Notes: generated by a model not told the origin, from the sequence alone. 64,000 nt of DNA from Hippopus hippopus (GCA_946811185.2 OX328112.1:21295558-21359557), one strand, 5' to 3'. Positions 12,309 through 23,828 are shown, counted from the stretch's first letter. Numbers and translations are program-made.

Positions 12309-12498
12309 GAGCTCCAGATAAGAGGGAGTGATGGTATTCTAAATCCATTATTTCTCTTCCAAACCCTATGTTGTGGATACTCATTAGAATCGTCTCGATG
12401 AGGCAATTCTAATGAGTACCCATAACATAGGGTTTAGTGGAGAATACTTAATATTTTCAATTTTGAAATTAGAATCACTCCCTCTATCTGGAGGTCTG
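12309..12498. mobile_element. Hairpin MITE of 190 bp
   Basis: ctccagataagagggagtga and accctatgttgtggatactc at the left return inverted (gagtacccataacatagggt; tcactccctctatctggag). No other copy in the window. It lies 15 bases after an M1 copy. Confidence 0.75.
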
Positions 12499-12693
12499 CC
12501 TCTATACCTGTTTGAGTCTGAGAGGTGCAATAGTATTTTAAGTTTAAAATACAACCTCTACACATTCCATACAACCTCTACACATCCGAAAAGTGGCACA
12601 TGTCATGAATGTTCCAGTTTGGCATTAATTTTAACCCTTGGTGCGTGAAGAATATGCTGAGTGTGTAGATATAGATCAGATTGCAAATCGTAT

Positions 12694-12975
12694 TGAATTG
12701 AATTCGCATTTATTTATCGTCGCCACCCATTTCCCATATAGGCGATGCCCCCTGAAGGCTGTTAGTATTGTTACGGGGGATAGTGCGGATACAGGACGAA
12801 ACCCATCCTAAGTTACACTTGGTTTTTAACGTGCTCGGTGTATAGCACATGGGACCTCGGTTTAACGTCTCATCCGAAAGTCTATTAGTACTTTTAGATG
12901 GCCAGCCATGGGAGTCGAACCTACACCCTCATGATCACGAGTCCTACGCTCTACCAACTGAGCTATGCGGGCTGG
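12694..12975 (-). mobile_element. tRNA-derived SINE with target duplication
   Basis: The head on the minus strand resembles a tRNA: agctcagttggtagagcg as A box and aggttcgactccc as B box. The body contains catcctaagttacac, acgtctcatccgaaag and cgcatttatttatcgtcgcc at the tail. ttgcaaatcgtat before and ttgcaaatagtat after are the target-site duplication. Confidence 0.9.
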
Positions 12976-13719
12976 TTGCAAATAGTATGCATCCTGGTCT
13001 TGGAATTAAACCATCTGCTACTTACATTTTTAAGCATACTTACAGTAGATTTAAGGTCTTACTTCTATTCTGTTCTGTTTTAGAAGTTCATTTTAAAAGG
13101 CAACTTACCTTAATCAAATCAACTTTTGATTTAGCCATATTTAAGTGGATTAGCACATCTGCCATTTCAAAGGGTTTGTCGGTAAACTGTAAATTTGATA
13201 GGATGTGTGTTTGATTGCAAACCAAAATTGCCGCTCTAATCCACTTGACCATCTTTGTCTCAGTATATCATTGAAGTGCAAAACAAACAGCCGTCAATGA
13301 TATTAACAAGTTTGTTAATTGATGGCACACTTAAGACATTTTAAAATCATCAAACAACCAGTTTCCCTTACCCGAAATTAAAACTTTTTGTTGAATCAGA
13401 CAATCTATGAATATTCGATATGCATGTTATTCGGTGTAATTTATTATTGAATATGATGTTGAGACGACTTAACTAGCCTCACAAAATCAATAAGCATCTT
13501 AAATTCCATTATTCTTTGGCAAAACTGAGGTATGTTTAAGTTTTTAGGTGTTTCATTCTTTCTCATTGATGTACAAAACTTTGCTGAAGCATGTAAATCT
13601 ATTACACTGTCCTTCACCCCCGAAATTCAGACTTTTTGTACTTAACATTGTGTAAATTAGTTAAAGCATCTCTAAAGTTAACGAGGAAGTGGGCTTATCT
13701 TATCACTACGGATCCATGT

Positions 13720-13800
13720 ATTCTGGTTACCAGTATTTTCTCCTTTTTCCATAATGTTTTCAAAAGCCCTCCTCCTGAGGGTCTGTATTAAAGGGTTAAG
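13720..13800. mobile_element. M1 MITE, right half only
   Basis: ctggttaccagtattttctc followed by ttttcaaaagccctcctcc and the end taaagggttaa. Confidence 0.65.
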
Positions 13801-15100
13801 CAAAATAAATTTGGGAGGTAGTTATCCAACAGACCTTGTTGGCGATTGAAACAGCAATTTTCTCAGATGGGGTTTTTCTATGCCTGTTTTTTGTTTTGCA
13901 AGCACTTCCTAAAATGACATTTATACATACCTTTGTACATACATGTACATACGATTCTTATTGATCCATGATGGATGAAGTTGTTCACGAGGTCTTCTAC
14001 ATAGTTTTGTCCACCGAATACATTTTTCGAGATGTGTTTTTGGCTTTGAAAATGGGACGAATTTAACTCCCTTCCCCCCCCCCCCCCCCCCCGTTCTGCA
14101 TTCTATCTCAGTACAATACAATACAATATACTTTATTTTCTCTCAGTTACATGAATACAGTACAATATGAGATTGGGTGGTCATATAACAAACTGGTTTG
14201 CGTATAATGACAAAGGAAGTTCCAGTGGTACAAAAGGAAGTTGAAATAAAAAATATATTGATATCGATTTCAAAATTGCAAATGGGAGAATCCCACTGTA
14301 TAAAATGCACAAGTTTTATAACCTGATGGCGGACGCGTGTGCACAATAATCACCTCATGTTCTGTTACAGTACATGACGAGACAAAGGTGCAACATGTCT
14401 AAGAGAACGTCAGGCTTTATGTTACATATTCATTCTTTACACAGTTTACACTTTCCCAGGGAATGGAACGTTTTGAAGATATAGATTTGTTAATTGACTG
14501 GATAACGATTATCAGTGTCGCAGAATCCGTAACTACACCTTTTCACCATTTCACAGATTTTTATTGACCAATTACACAATTGCTGTTTTGATAATTAAAT
14601 AGATACAATCAAATTATCTCATGTTATGACAAATTGTGTCTAACCTTTTTGTTTACATGACACTCAGAGCTGCGTTTTGATTGGCAGATAAGACCTGTCA
14701 ATCAAAATCGGCAGAAAGGTCAATTATTGATTTGATTTTTTACAAACTGGTATAGTTAAATTAATGTAAGACTTCAGATTTGATGTAGGGTGGAGGTTTT
14801 GAAATTGAGGGACCTTGAGCAAGACATTACAGAGTCCTAACCTAGTGCTGTTGAAACCCAGGACATACTTGAAAGAGCTGTTGCTGTGATAAGCTTGAAA
14901 TAATCAGTAAAACTATCGGTTGCATCATAGTCTTTTATTTCTCAACTGATTTTTGTGTGCTTAAGGTATGTTTACATTGTAAATACTGGTAAAGCATTTA
15001 CCCTGCAAGTGCGAAGTAAACAAATTGAGATTTTCTGTTTGGAAAATGAGCCAACAAATTGCCATTTTAAAACTGCTATCGGAGAGAATGTCTCTGCATA
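13801..15100. other. No gene recognised; possible retroelement 3' end
   Basis: A C-run at 14076-14093 and aatacaatatactttatttt at 14119, the inverse of an AATAAA-type tail, suggest the 3' end of a minus-strand retroelement running to about 14450. gaccttgagcaagacatta at 14810 recalls the SINE-like tract at 24665. No transposase or RT frame. Confidence 0.45.
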
Positions 15101-15106
15101 GTGGTG

Positions 15107-15303
15107 AGCTTAGATCCCAGATCAGTCTGCAGTAAACATCCAGTCTGATCTTGGATCTTCACTGTCTGGAAAGGTAACTGTAGTTGTGAAACTACCTATC
15201 TGTAACTATAGTTGTGAAACTACTTATAAAATGAACATGATGTTTGGTGTAGATCCAAGGTCAGTCTGCAGTAAACATGCAATGTGATCTTGGATCTTCA
15301 CTG
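15107..15303. repeat. Two M4 palindromes in tandem
   Basis: gatcccagatcagtctgcag and its inverse at 15110-15168, and gatccaaggtcagtctgcag with its inverse at 15250-15300. The intervening 80 bases contain a repeated ctgtaactatagttgtgaaa. Confidence 0.72.
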
Positions 15304-15538
15304 ACTGCAAATGGTAACTATTGTTTGAAAGGCACTTGAAGGGTTTTAAAGAAGAGTTGAAATCAATATAAATTTTGCTTTCTATTTTCAGGAAGACAAT
15401 GTGATGTAGAGATGGGTATCAGACTGAATCCTTTCAGCAAGGAGTATTGGACCTTGGAGTGAAGAGTTAAACCTGTTACTGCCAGAAAAAAAGGACTTGT
15501 AATTTGAAATTTTGCAGATCTTCAAGAATTGTCTTTTC

Positions 15539-15747
15539 TTAACCCTTTACCAAACATTCCTGACTTTTAACAACCCTAAAGAAGAGAGCTTTGGAAAACA
15601 TTGTGGGAAAAGGAGAAAAAGCTGGCTATCCAGCTTTTTTTTTCCTTTCAAAGACAAATTTCATCATTTTAGCCATATTTGAGTTGTTGTCTGCAAATGC
15701 ATTGAATTTGAGCAAGTCTAGAATTTTTTTGTCTGGTAAAGAGTTGA
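15539..15747. mobile_element. M1 hairpin MITE, complete
   Basis: Left TTAA with ccctttaccaaacattcctg, central gggaaaaggagaaaaagctg hairpin, right end ggtaaagagttga (TTGA instead of TTAA). The deleted mariner begins 39 bases further on. Confidence 0.82.
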
Positions 15748-15785
15748 ACAACAGGGCTTAGGCCTACAAAATTTTGGTATACATA

Positions 15786-16983
15786 CGAGGGTTGTCCCAA
15801 AATGCCGTAGAATCGTTTAGAAAGTAGGCCAAACAGAACGATACAGCCTTGAAACTCCACACAGAAATAGCTGCAACTGTTGTACAAATAATTACACACT
15901 TAAATGAATGTCAGCTTTCGCTGCGTATTATAGTAGAAAAATTTGTAACCCATGGTAAGGGTTAGCGGCCCACCAGAAAAATAATGATTAATTGGATTTA
16001 GATAGTTCTGTTTAATGCAAGAGCTAACATAAATATTTCGATCAAATCCAGTCAAAGTTATATAGACGAAATTGCCAAATTTTGGCGCGACGTCGTACGA
16101 CGATTCATAGAAATGATGTCAAATGTGACCGTTTTTTGATGTTTTATAACGAAGCTACCGCGATCAGACTTTCGAAAATGGTGACGTCCAGCGACGTTAC
16201 GGCACAGCGGTCTGACATCAAGTACTGTGTTGTGCACAGTATGGCACCAGGGCAAACCATCGAAGAAATTAATTCAACTAAACAATACAATGCCGTAAGT
16301 AGGAAGCTCATTTTTAAATCGCACCAACGTTATACCACAGATTGGAAGGAGAGCGGTGTGAAAAATGGCAGGCCACAGGAGTTGAACAACAATATTCTCC
16401 AAACTGTATCTGACGTAATCAGAGGAAATCAACGACTCTCAGTGAGAGAAATTGCTGATATTATCGGAATAAGTAAATCGTATGTCCAGCGTTAGAAATT
16501 GGGCTTCTAGGGTTTCAGAGGCTATCGCATCCACCCTATTCGCCAGATTTGGCACCACTGGACTTTGCCTCCTTTCATATGTTGAAAGGCAGTCTACAAG
16601 GCTGCAGATTCAATGATACTGAGGATATACTGCAGTCTGTGAAAGCCTTTAACGGGTCGCTTAGTCGTCAGTGGTTTGAAAACGTGTTCAAGCACTGGGT
16701 TAGGAGGCGCGAAAAGTGTGTGCAACATGCAGGGAAGTACTTTGAAAAATTGTGGTTACGCAATGTCGCAAGTTAGTGACGACGTTAACCTTTAGTGGGC
16801 CACACGGCTATACCTAATGTTAGTAAATTCTGGAGAATTTACCTATTATTTGACGAAATGTGATGAAATGTCAGTGATATGTCTGAAAATTAATTCCCTA
16901 CAGGACGCCCACCAATTAAAATGAAAGTTTGCTTTATTTCTTGTGATAAAATGTGATTCTACGGCATTTTGGGACAACCCTCG
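15786..16983 (+). mobile_element. Internally deleted mariner-type element
   Basis: 1198 bp between TA dinucleotides (15784-15785, 16984-16985) with terminal repeats cgagggttgtcccaaaatgc and its inverse, about 28 bp long. Remains of transposase read on the plus strand: VKNGRPQELNNN and VREIADIIGISKSYVQ at 16360-16495, then HPPYSPDLAPLDFASFHMLK near 16530 and a C-terminal end stopping at 16776. The middle part with the first two catalytic Asp residues is missing. Confidence 0.88.
16082..16495 (+). pseudogene. mariner transposase N-terminal fragment
   Basis: 137 open codons including NGRPQELNNNILQTVSDVI and REIADIIGISKSYVQR. This is the second DNA-binding helix-turn-helix of mariner transposases. 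A stop follows directly and the sequence then jumps to the third catalytic block, so this is the upstream side of the internal deletion. Confidence 0.82.
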
Positions 16984-17004
16984 TAGATGATGTTTTTTTT
17001 TTTA

Positions 17005-17370
17005 TTGGTGAAAGATCAAAATTTATTCCATCAAGTAAACATCATCAGTAATATTTTCAGGAGTGGTGGTGTCACTCATGAAAATATTAGCAATGACGTA
17101 TCACTTGATGAAATGAATTTCAGTCATTCAAAAAAAAAAATATAGTCTGTTTATTTCATGCCACTAACCCCTTTTTTCTTAGGACTTTCATCAAGATCCA
17201 GTACAGTTGTTTTTTGGTAATTTCCAATGGCGTAAATAGAATATTTGTGTGTTTTTTTTTTCAGTGAAAAACAGAAATTTATTTCATCAAGAGAACATCA
17301 TTGCCACTTGTGAAAATATTATGGAGAATGTTCACTTAATGAAGTAAATTTTGACCTTTCACGGAAAAAA
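17005..17370. mobile_element. Two M6 palindromic repeats with M7 remnant
   Basis: Two imperfect palindromes (17008-17130 and 17255-17370), each with aaatttatt-cat, gaacatcat, taatattttca and their inverse. Between them are remnants of the M7-type sequence (catcaagatccagtacag). Confidence 0.7.
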
Positions 17371-18324
17371 ACATATATATTTTATGTATGCACAAGAGTG
17401 CCCAAAAGAGAGATAAATCTATTGGAATGGTGATAATAGGTATTGCAGGTGACGTATCAAATAACAAATGCGTAACCACGGGTTCAGAATCATTACACAC
17501 TCCGAATCAAGAGTGCTATTTCACCCTTTGGCTGATAAGACTTAGTGTCACACACTTTTGCGGCAGTGTAAATCACAGACCAGACTGCTTAGGACGGGCA
17601 GTCTAATCTTGATCAACCTGTACAGTGGGATATTCTATCGAAAAGGAAAAGGATGAAATCACAATATTTGGCTTTAAACTATTATGCGTAGTTTCCTTAC
17701 AAAATTTATCCTTTTTGCCACTTGTACATGCCGCTGTATGACTTAAGGTAGTACCATTCTAATGAAAAACAGCTATTTCCACAATAATATTATCCTAAAA
17801 ATTTTGCTATGATTAAAAATGAGTACTATTGTAATACTTTGACCGAGCCACTTTTTCCATTTTTTTCTTCTTAGAATTATCATTTATAAATCTAAAGCCA
17901 CTCTATTCTCATTACAAAGGGAGATAATAATTACCTCCCTTTTCAGAAACTAACAAAAACATCATCAAATAATTTCAAGATAGACAACAAATGAATTTCT
18001 GGTCGGTTAGAAATGAGCAAAAATATCATATCAGTATAAATCCTTATTTATCAACTGATAAGAAATTTTATTCCATGTTGCACTAGAAGCGTTAGGATGG
18101 TAATACCTTAAGATTCAACTCTGTGTACTTGGAGGAAGAAGACTCTTGAAAACAAAGTGGGAAATGGAGAAAATAACAATATTCAGCATTTTTCTTCTTT
18201 TTCCACTATGTATTCTAGACTTTCAAGGTCAAATCCCAACATTTGCGCCACATTTATTTGGGTAAAAGGAGAATATGGTAGTTACTAATAACCAGCATTT
18301 TCTGTTAGTCTGACAATACTTTTT
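17371..18324. other. No gene recognised
   Basis: Contains a 52-base M4 remnant (17570-17625). An M1-like remnant lies at 18140-18300 (acaaagtgggaaatggagaa, accagcattttctgtt). atgcacaagagtgcccaaaa at 17389 recurs as atgcacaagagtgctggaaa at 47691, a small shared repeat. Confidence 0.5.
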
Positions 18325-19817
18325 TAGCTCACCTGAGCACAAAGTGCTCAAGGTGAGCTTTTGTGATTGTACTGTGTCCGTCATGAGTCATCCGTCATCC
18401 ATCATCAACTTTTACTTTGTGTACACTCTAGAGGCCACATTTTCAGTCCGATACTTGTGAAACTTGGTCAGAATGTTTGTCTTGATGATATCTCGGATGA
18501 GTTCAAAAATGGGTCATGTCAGGTCAGAAACTAGGTCCTTAGGTAAAATCTTAGAAAAACCTTGTGTGCGCTCTAGAGGCCACATTTTCAGACCAATACT
18601 CCAGAAAGTTGGTCAGAATGTTTGTCTCAATAATATCTCGTATGAGTGTAGAAATGGGTCATGTCAGGTCAAAAACTAGGTCAAATCTTGGAAAAACCTT
18701 CTGTACATGCTATAGGCCACATTTTCAGTGCAAAACTCCTGAAAGTTGGTCAGGTTGTTTTTCTTGATGATAAATGGGTCATGTCACTGGGTCAAATCTT
18801 AGAAAAACCTTGTGTTTGCTCTAGGGGCCACATTTTCAGTCCAAAACTCTTGAAAGTTGTTCAGAATGTTTGTCTTGATAATATCTCAGAAGAGTTTGAA
18901 AATGGGTTGTGTGGGGTTAAAAACTAGGTCACTAGCTCAAATCTTAGAAAAATCTTGTTTATGCTCTAGAGGCCACATTTTCAGTCAAAAACTCTTGAAA
19001 GTTGGTCAGATTGTTTGTCTTGATAATATCTTAGAGGAGTTTGAAAATGTGTCGTGTCACTGGGTCAAAAACTAGGTCACTGGGTCAATCTTAGAAAAAC
19101 CTTGTGTATGCTCCAGAGGCCACATTTTCAGTCCAAAACTCTTGAAAGTAAGTCAGAATGTTTGTCTTGATGATATCTCAGACGAGTTTGAAAATGGGTT
19201 ATGTTGGGTCAAAAACTAGTCACTAGGTCAAATCTTAAAAAATCCATGTGTACGCTCTAGAGGCCAGATTTTCAGTCAAATACTCATGAAAGTTGGTCAG
19301 AATGTTTTTCATATTGATATCTTGAAAATAGGTCACATTGCGTCAAAAACTAGGTCACAGGTCAAATCTTTAAAACAGCTTGTGTAGCTCTAAAGTCATC
19401 ATTTTCTGTCCAATACTTATGAAAATTTGTCATATTCTTTGTCTTGATGATCAATATGATGAAATTGAAAACTGGTCACATTGGGTAAAAAACTAGGTTG
19501 CCATGTCAAATCTTGGAGAAACCTTGTGTACACTCTAAAGGCCACATTTTCTGTCCAATACTTATGAAAGGTGGTCAGAATCTTTGTTTTGATAATATCT
19601 ACAATTGGAGAATGGGCTATGTTTGGCTAAAAAGTAGGTCACTGAGAGAAATTCTAGAAAAAGCTTGTGTACAAGCAAGAGACAAAATATTCAGTCCAAT
19701 ATATATGAAAGCTTGGTAGAATGTTTGTCATAATATCTCGAAAGAGATTGAAAATGGGTCATATTTGGCCAAAAGACTCAGGTGAGCGACTTCAGGGCCA
19801 TCATGGCCCTCTTGTTT
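18325..19817 (+). mobile_element. Element with an internal tandem array of about ten units
   Basis: Opens with a hairpin (agctcacctgagcac and its inverse) and closes with ctcaggtgagc, then a second hairpin gggccatcatggccc followed by tcttgttt. Between them are about ten units of roughly 110-150 bp. Each holds gaggccacattttcagtcc, gaaagttggtcagaatg, tttgtcttgatgatatctc and aaaactaggtcac. Several overlapping open frames arise from the periodicity and are not genes. Terminal hairpins with a tandem core recall the pearl-type and Helitron-derived elements known from bivalves; that link is inference. Confidence 0.8.
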
Positions 19818-19898
19818 AGTGTGCCAAAGACCAATGCATTTGTTTAAGCTGTCATTTTTTTAAGCCACAGCTAAACTGTCATGTGCAAAAGGTTTAAA

Positions 19899-20889
19899 GG
19901 AGGGGTGTCCATAAGGCTGTTTTCATGGCCACTACCGATTTTCTTTAAACTTTGTACACTGGAACCTATACATGTTAGCTGTAATATTATGCAATATTGA
20001 ATCAATTAACCAAACAACAGACGATAGATCACTCCTCTCACTGATGTCATGTGGTCCGCGAATCAAGATACCTAGACAAACAACCCGGACACTAGGGCTT
20101 AGCTAGGAGATATGTGCAAGTTATCGGGAGATGTTTCTACTATAAGATAATTATTCTAGATAAAATAAGCATTGGAGTAATTTAAGAAAAGGCACTTACA
20201 TCTTCTGGATCAGGTTTTTCTACGTTATAAGAGTGAAAAATTGAAATAGAGGCTGGTTTATCTAGGAATCAGTTGAAAAACGCAGTCTCACTACTCTTAC
20301 ATTTGATATTTTATACATTTATCTATTACTCCCTAGTACTCCCTAAACATGTCCTAAAATCATCGGTCTGCTAATACAATTCATCTTTTACCTGTACAAA
20401 GATAAGTTTTTTTTTCGAAGTTCAAACTTCCCTTACACAGATTTTTTCATCATTTAGTCCTCACTATGTTCCTCAATGATTTAATTAGAATTGCAAGCTT
20501 TAAAATTACCAAGCGATAGATACATGTATTTAGGAAGGTAAAATGATTTCCCGATGTTTGACTTGACATTGGAAGATCTATTCGTACATAAACAAATAAT
20601 AGGTTACCAAATTGATTTTTTTTTTCAGTTCGAGAGAAAAACCTGAGGAGACATACTGGTAAAAACACATTCAGTTTAAGAATTTTACATAAGTTTCAGC
20701 ATAAGCTGTTCAGACCCCGCTTCAGATCAGAATTACCCCACCCACTTTGAACCAGCACACACCCTACAAACCTTTACCAATTGATTCAATATTGCATAAT
20801 ATTACAGCCAACATGTATATAGGTTTCAGTGTACAAAGTTTAAAGAAAGTGGGTGGTGGCCATGAAAACAGCCTTATGGACACCCCTCC
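19899..20889. mobile_element. Foldback element with TIRs of about 120 bp
   Basis: The first about 120 bases (ggaggggtgtccataaggct, then ttaaactttgtacactgg and gcaatattgaatcaatt) return inverted at about 20770-20889. The 750-base centre has no transposase-like frame. No clear target duplication was seen at the edges. A non-autonomous DNA transposon is the best reading. Confidence 0.85.
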
Positions 20890-20962
20890 TTTGGCATAGT
20901 CAAAAATATTGTCATTTGGTAACTTAAACAGTTTGTATTGTGATGAGTTTATTGTATTGATT

Positions 20963-21185
20963 TTAACCCTCTATCAAAACCAATTTTTTTTAAAACTGTA
21001 TGTAGTAGGTGTTTGAGATCTTTGTTGAAAATGGTGGAAGTGCTTAATACCAGCATTAATTTTCTCCTTTTACACTGTGTTTCGTATCTCTTGGAAAATA
21101 CTTGAGCAACACTTCATAATTATGTCTTCTGCAGATGCTTTCAAATTGGACAGTACTAAAATTTCGTCGTTTTGTAAAAAGTTAA
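20963..21185. mobile_element. M1 MITE copy, first of a cluster
   Basis: TTAA at both borders; hairpin imperfect (aatggtggaagtgcttaata). It begins a run of six copies to 22830. Confidence 0.78.
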
Positions 21186-21188
21186 TCT

Positions 21189-21421
21189 TTAACTCTTTAC
21201 CGCACAATCCCGACTTTTAACGACCCGGAAGAAGAAAGCTTTTGAAAACATTGTGAGAAAAGGAGAAAATGCTGGTAACCAGCATTTTCTCCTTTTCCCA
21301 CAAAGTTTTCTACCCTTTCCAAAACATGTTTCAATATTTGAGTCACATTAATTTTGTTTGTCATCTGCAAATGCTTTCAGTATGGTACAGTCTAAGATTT
21401 TGTTGCGTGGTAAGGAGTTAA
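21189..21421. mobile_element. M1 hairpin MITE, complete
   Basis: TTAA on both sides, four bases from the previous copy. The central palindrome is almost perfect: gagaaaaggagaaaatgctg, gtaaccagcattttctcctt. Flanks read tttaacgacccggaagaaga and ctttcagtatggtacag. Confidence 0.9.
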
Positions 21422-21455
21422 ATAGCCTTTCACAACCACAGTTGCCTTTGTGGCC

Positions 21456-21507
21456 AGTTTAGATCAAGATCAGACATGTTCCGTCTGATCTTTGATCTAC
21501 TCTGTCC
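21456..21507. repeat. M4 palindrome
   Basis: agatcaagatcagacatgtt and ccgtctgatctttgatct form the two arms. It lies between two M1 copies. Confidence 0.72.
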
Positions 21508-21594
21508 ACTTTGCTGACAAAAGCAACCTTGAAACTGCAATTAATTGGGTTTTATTTCTAGACTGAAAGAGTCTGTTGGGTTTATTCGGGCGCT

Positions 21595-21834
21595 TTAACC
21601 TTTTACCATACAATACCCACTTTTAACAACCCTGGGGAAGAAGTCTATTGAAAACATTGTGGCAAAAGGAGAAAATGCTGTAAAATACCAGTATTTTCTC
21701 CTTTTCCAACAATGTTTTCTACCTTATCAAAGAAAAATTGCACCATTTGAGCCACTTTGAAATTGTTATCTGCAGATGCTTTCAAATTGGACAATAGTAA
21801 AATTTTGTCACTTTTTTTTTTTGTAAAAAGTTAC
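21595..21834. mobile_element. M1 hairpin MITE copy
   Basis: Left TTAA with ccttttaccatacaatac; hairpin gcaaaaggagaaaatgctgt and inverse; right border decayed to ttac after a poly-T. Confidence 0.85.
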
Positions 21835-21865
21835 AATAGTGTTTAGTTTGATGAGTTGGTGTTTA

Positions 21866-22095
21866 TTCTTTCCCTTTATCACATGGCAACATTTTAGACT
21901 TGCCCAAATTGAAAGTGTTTTTAAACAAAAGTTACAAGTGAATCAAATGATTGGATTTGTCTATGAAAGGTTAGAAAACATTGTGGGAAAAGGAGAAAAT
22001 GGTGGTTACCAGCATTTTCTCCTGTTATCACAATGCTTTCAAATGCATTCTTTCTCAGGCTTGTTAAAAGTCATAACTATGTGGTAAACGGTTAA
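21866..22095. mobile_element. M1 hairpin MITE copy, opposite orientation
   Basis: Left end tttccctttatcacatggc, hairpin gggaaaaggagaaaatggtg, right end gtggtaaacggttaa. Its order of flanks is the reverse of the two copies before it. Confidence 0.82.
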
Positions 22096-22129
22096 TCCTG
22101 TATAAAAACCAGTCATTGTTTAAAAAACC

Positions 22130-22327
22130 ATGATTGAATAGGTTCTTGAAAACATTGTGGAAAATGGTGAAACTGCTAGTAAGTAGTAATTACTCCTTTT
22201 CCTCCATGTTTTCTACCTGATCATAGACAAATCACAACATTTATACCACATATAATTAGTCAGCTGCAAATACTGGTACTTGCAACATGTGCAAGTCTAA
22301 AATTTTGTTGTTTGGTAAAGAGTTGAA
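22130..22327. mobile_element. M1 MITE copy, diverged
   Basis: gaaaacattgtggaaaatgg and gttgtttggtaaagagttga are recognisable; the palindrome is broken. Confidence 0.7.
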
Positions 22328-22392
22328 ATATTCTGTATTGTAATGAGGTTTATTGTCTTTATTTTAACTTTTTCTCGTACCAGCCATTGTTG

Positions 22393-22624
22393 TTAACCCT
22401 TTACCACACAATCCTGAGTTTTAACAACCCTGTCATAGAAGGCAGCTTTTGAAATCATGGTGAGAAAAGGAGAAAATGCTGGTTACCAGCATTTTCTCCT
22501 TTTCTAACAGGTATTCTACACTTTCATGGACAATTGCTATCATTTCGGCTAATTCAAGTATGTCATCTGCAATTGCTTTCAATTTGGACCTGTCTAAAAG
22601 TTTGTCTTTTGTTAAAAGAGTTAG
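22393..22624. mobile_element. M1 hairpin MITE, complete
   Basis: Left TTAA with ccctttaccacacaatcctg, a very good palindrome (aaaaggagaaaatgctggtt and inverse), right border ttag. A good reference copy. Confidence 0.88.
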
Positions 22625-22639
22625 AGAAAAAGATGTAAA

Positions 22640-22830
22640 ATGTTTTTTAAAACATTATGGAAAATGGTGAATGTGCTTGTAATCTACATTTTCTCTTTTC
22701 AACACTGTTTTCTACCCCATGAAAGACAAATTCCATGGTCATAGCTATATTCAATTTGTCTTCTTTGACTTTGGACCAGTCTAAGAATGTTGGTATGCAG
22801 CATTTTCTCCTTTTTCCACATTGTTTTCTA
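22640..22830. mobile_element. M1 MITE copy, strongly diverged
   Basis: aaaacattatggaaaatggt and the arm tgcagcattttctccttttt remain. Last member of the cluster. Confidence 0.6.
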
Positions 22831-23062
22831 TAGCCATTTTAATTTAAGATTGATGAATTTGATCTTTGGGTAATATGTTGTATACAGTCGTGAACTTATC
22901 ATTTTGAGTATTAAAATATTTTCTTTTTATATTTCGTTGTTCTTGTTTAAACTTGATCTCTGTACAGAGAAACAAGTTCTGTAAATTTATTTGATATTTT
23001 AAACACATCTGTATTAAAAATGATAATTTCAAATACACAGAGTAGTAAAAGGTAATTTCCCT

Positions 23063-23325
23063 GTGTCCCACCATCGCCTACCCAAGTGTCTTTCTTGCCC
23101 GTTCTCTGTCAGGCTGTCGTTTCTCTATCCGGCTGTCTTTCTCTTTTCGCCCCCTCTCTGTGCTTTTTTTTTTTCTGGGTTTCGGTGGCGTCTCGATCTC
23201 GGTTCGCCGAGTTCCAGGTCGACTCCCCTAACCATTAGGCCAATTTGGAGCCTATAGGATTGAGGTTGTAGTTTATATTTGAATACAATGTCTTGTAAAA
23301 ACATAAAAAAAAAAATCAACCGGAA
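23063..23325 (-). mobile_element. Possible tRNA-headed SINE
   Basis: The minus strand carries tggcctaatggttagggga, a strong A box, followed by cgacctggaactcggcgaac. Downstream is a CT-rich stretch with four tctgt/ccgtt-type units. The boundaries are uncertain. Confidence 0.5.
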
Positions 23326-23394
23326 GTCTCGCTATCAACGCCAGGTGAGTTCAATTCTTCAAGCAAAACTTTCTATCAAACTAGTCCGTGTTTA

Positions 23395-23585
23395 ATACCA
23401 CTGACAGAAGAATATTGAAAACATTGTGGAAAATGGAGAAAATCATGATAATCAACATTTTTTCTGTCCCCGCAATGTTTTCTTCACTTTCAAAGAAAAA
23501 TCCCATTTTTAAGCCACATTTGATCTTTCGTCTGGCGGTTATAATGGACGATTCTTAATTTTTGTCGTCTGCTACAATCAAACAC
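23395..23585. mobile_element. M1 MITE copy, diverged
   Basis: gaaaacattgtggaaaatgg, tttctgtccccgcaatgttt and a tttgtcgtctgc tail identify it; no TTAA borders. Confidence 0.6.
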
Positions 23586-23794
23586 TAACGCAGCAAATAA
23601 CTGAAAATATCCTTGTGAAATACTGATGGTGACGATAAAAAATATGAACGCACGTGAAAAGCTAGTGACAAAAGGTACTGTTCAGTTCGGGTCCTGGCGT
23701 TAACAATTTCTGAGTCCCTATCACGGTCTACATAGATCTTTACACATAATCTGCATATCTATACCATTTTTTCTTTTTTTGGTCATTTCTGACC

Positions 23795-23828
23795 AGGGAT
23801 CGTATATACACATGTATATAAGATCCCT
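23795..23828. repeat. M5 micro-palindrome
   Basis: 34 bases with arms agggatcgtatataca and the inverse. Confidence 0.75.

Noticed and set aside
18464..19075. Several overlapping open frames of 67-88 codons with repeated GHIF...LLKVGQ words
   Set aside because: They follow from the tandem units of the element at 18325-19817; the unit has no stop in these frames by chance, and starts differ from unit to unit.
20963..22830. Regularly spaced hairpin repeats resembling a CRISPR array at first sight
   Set aside because: Units of 200-240 bases in both orientations with TTAA borders are transposons, and the genome is animal.
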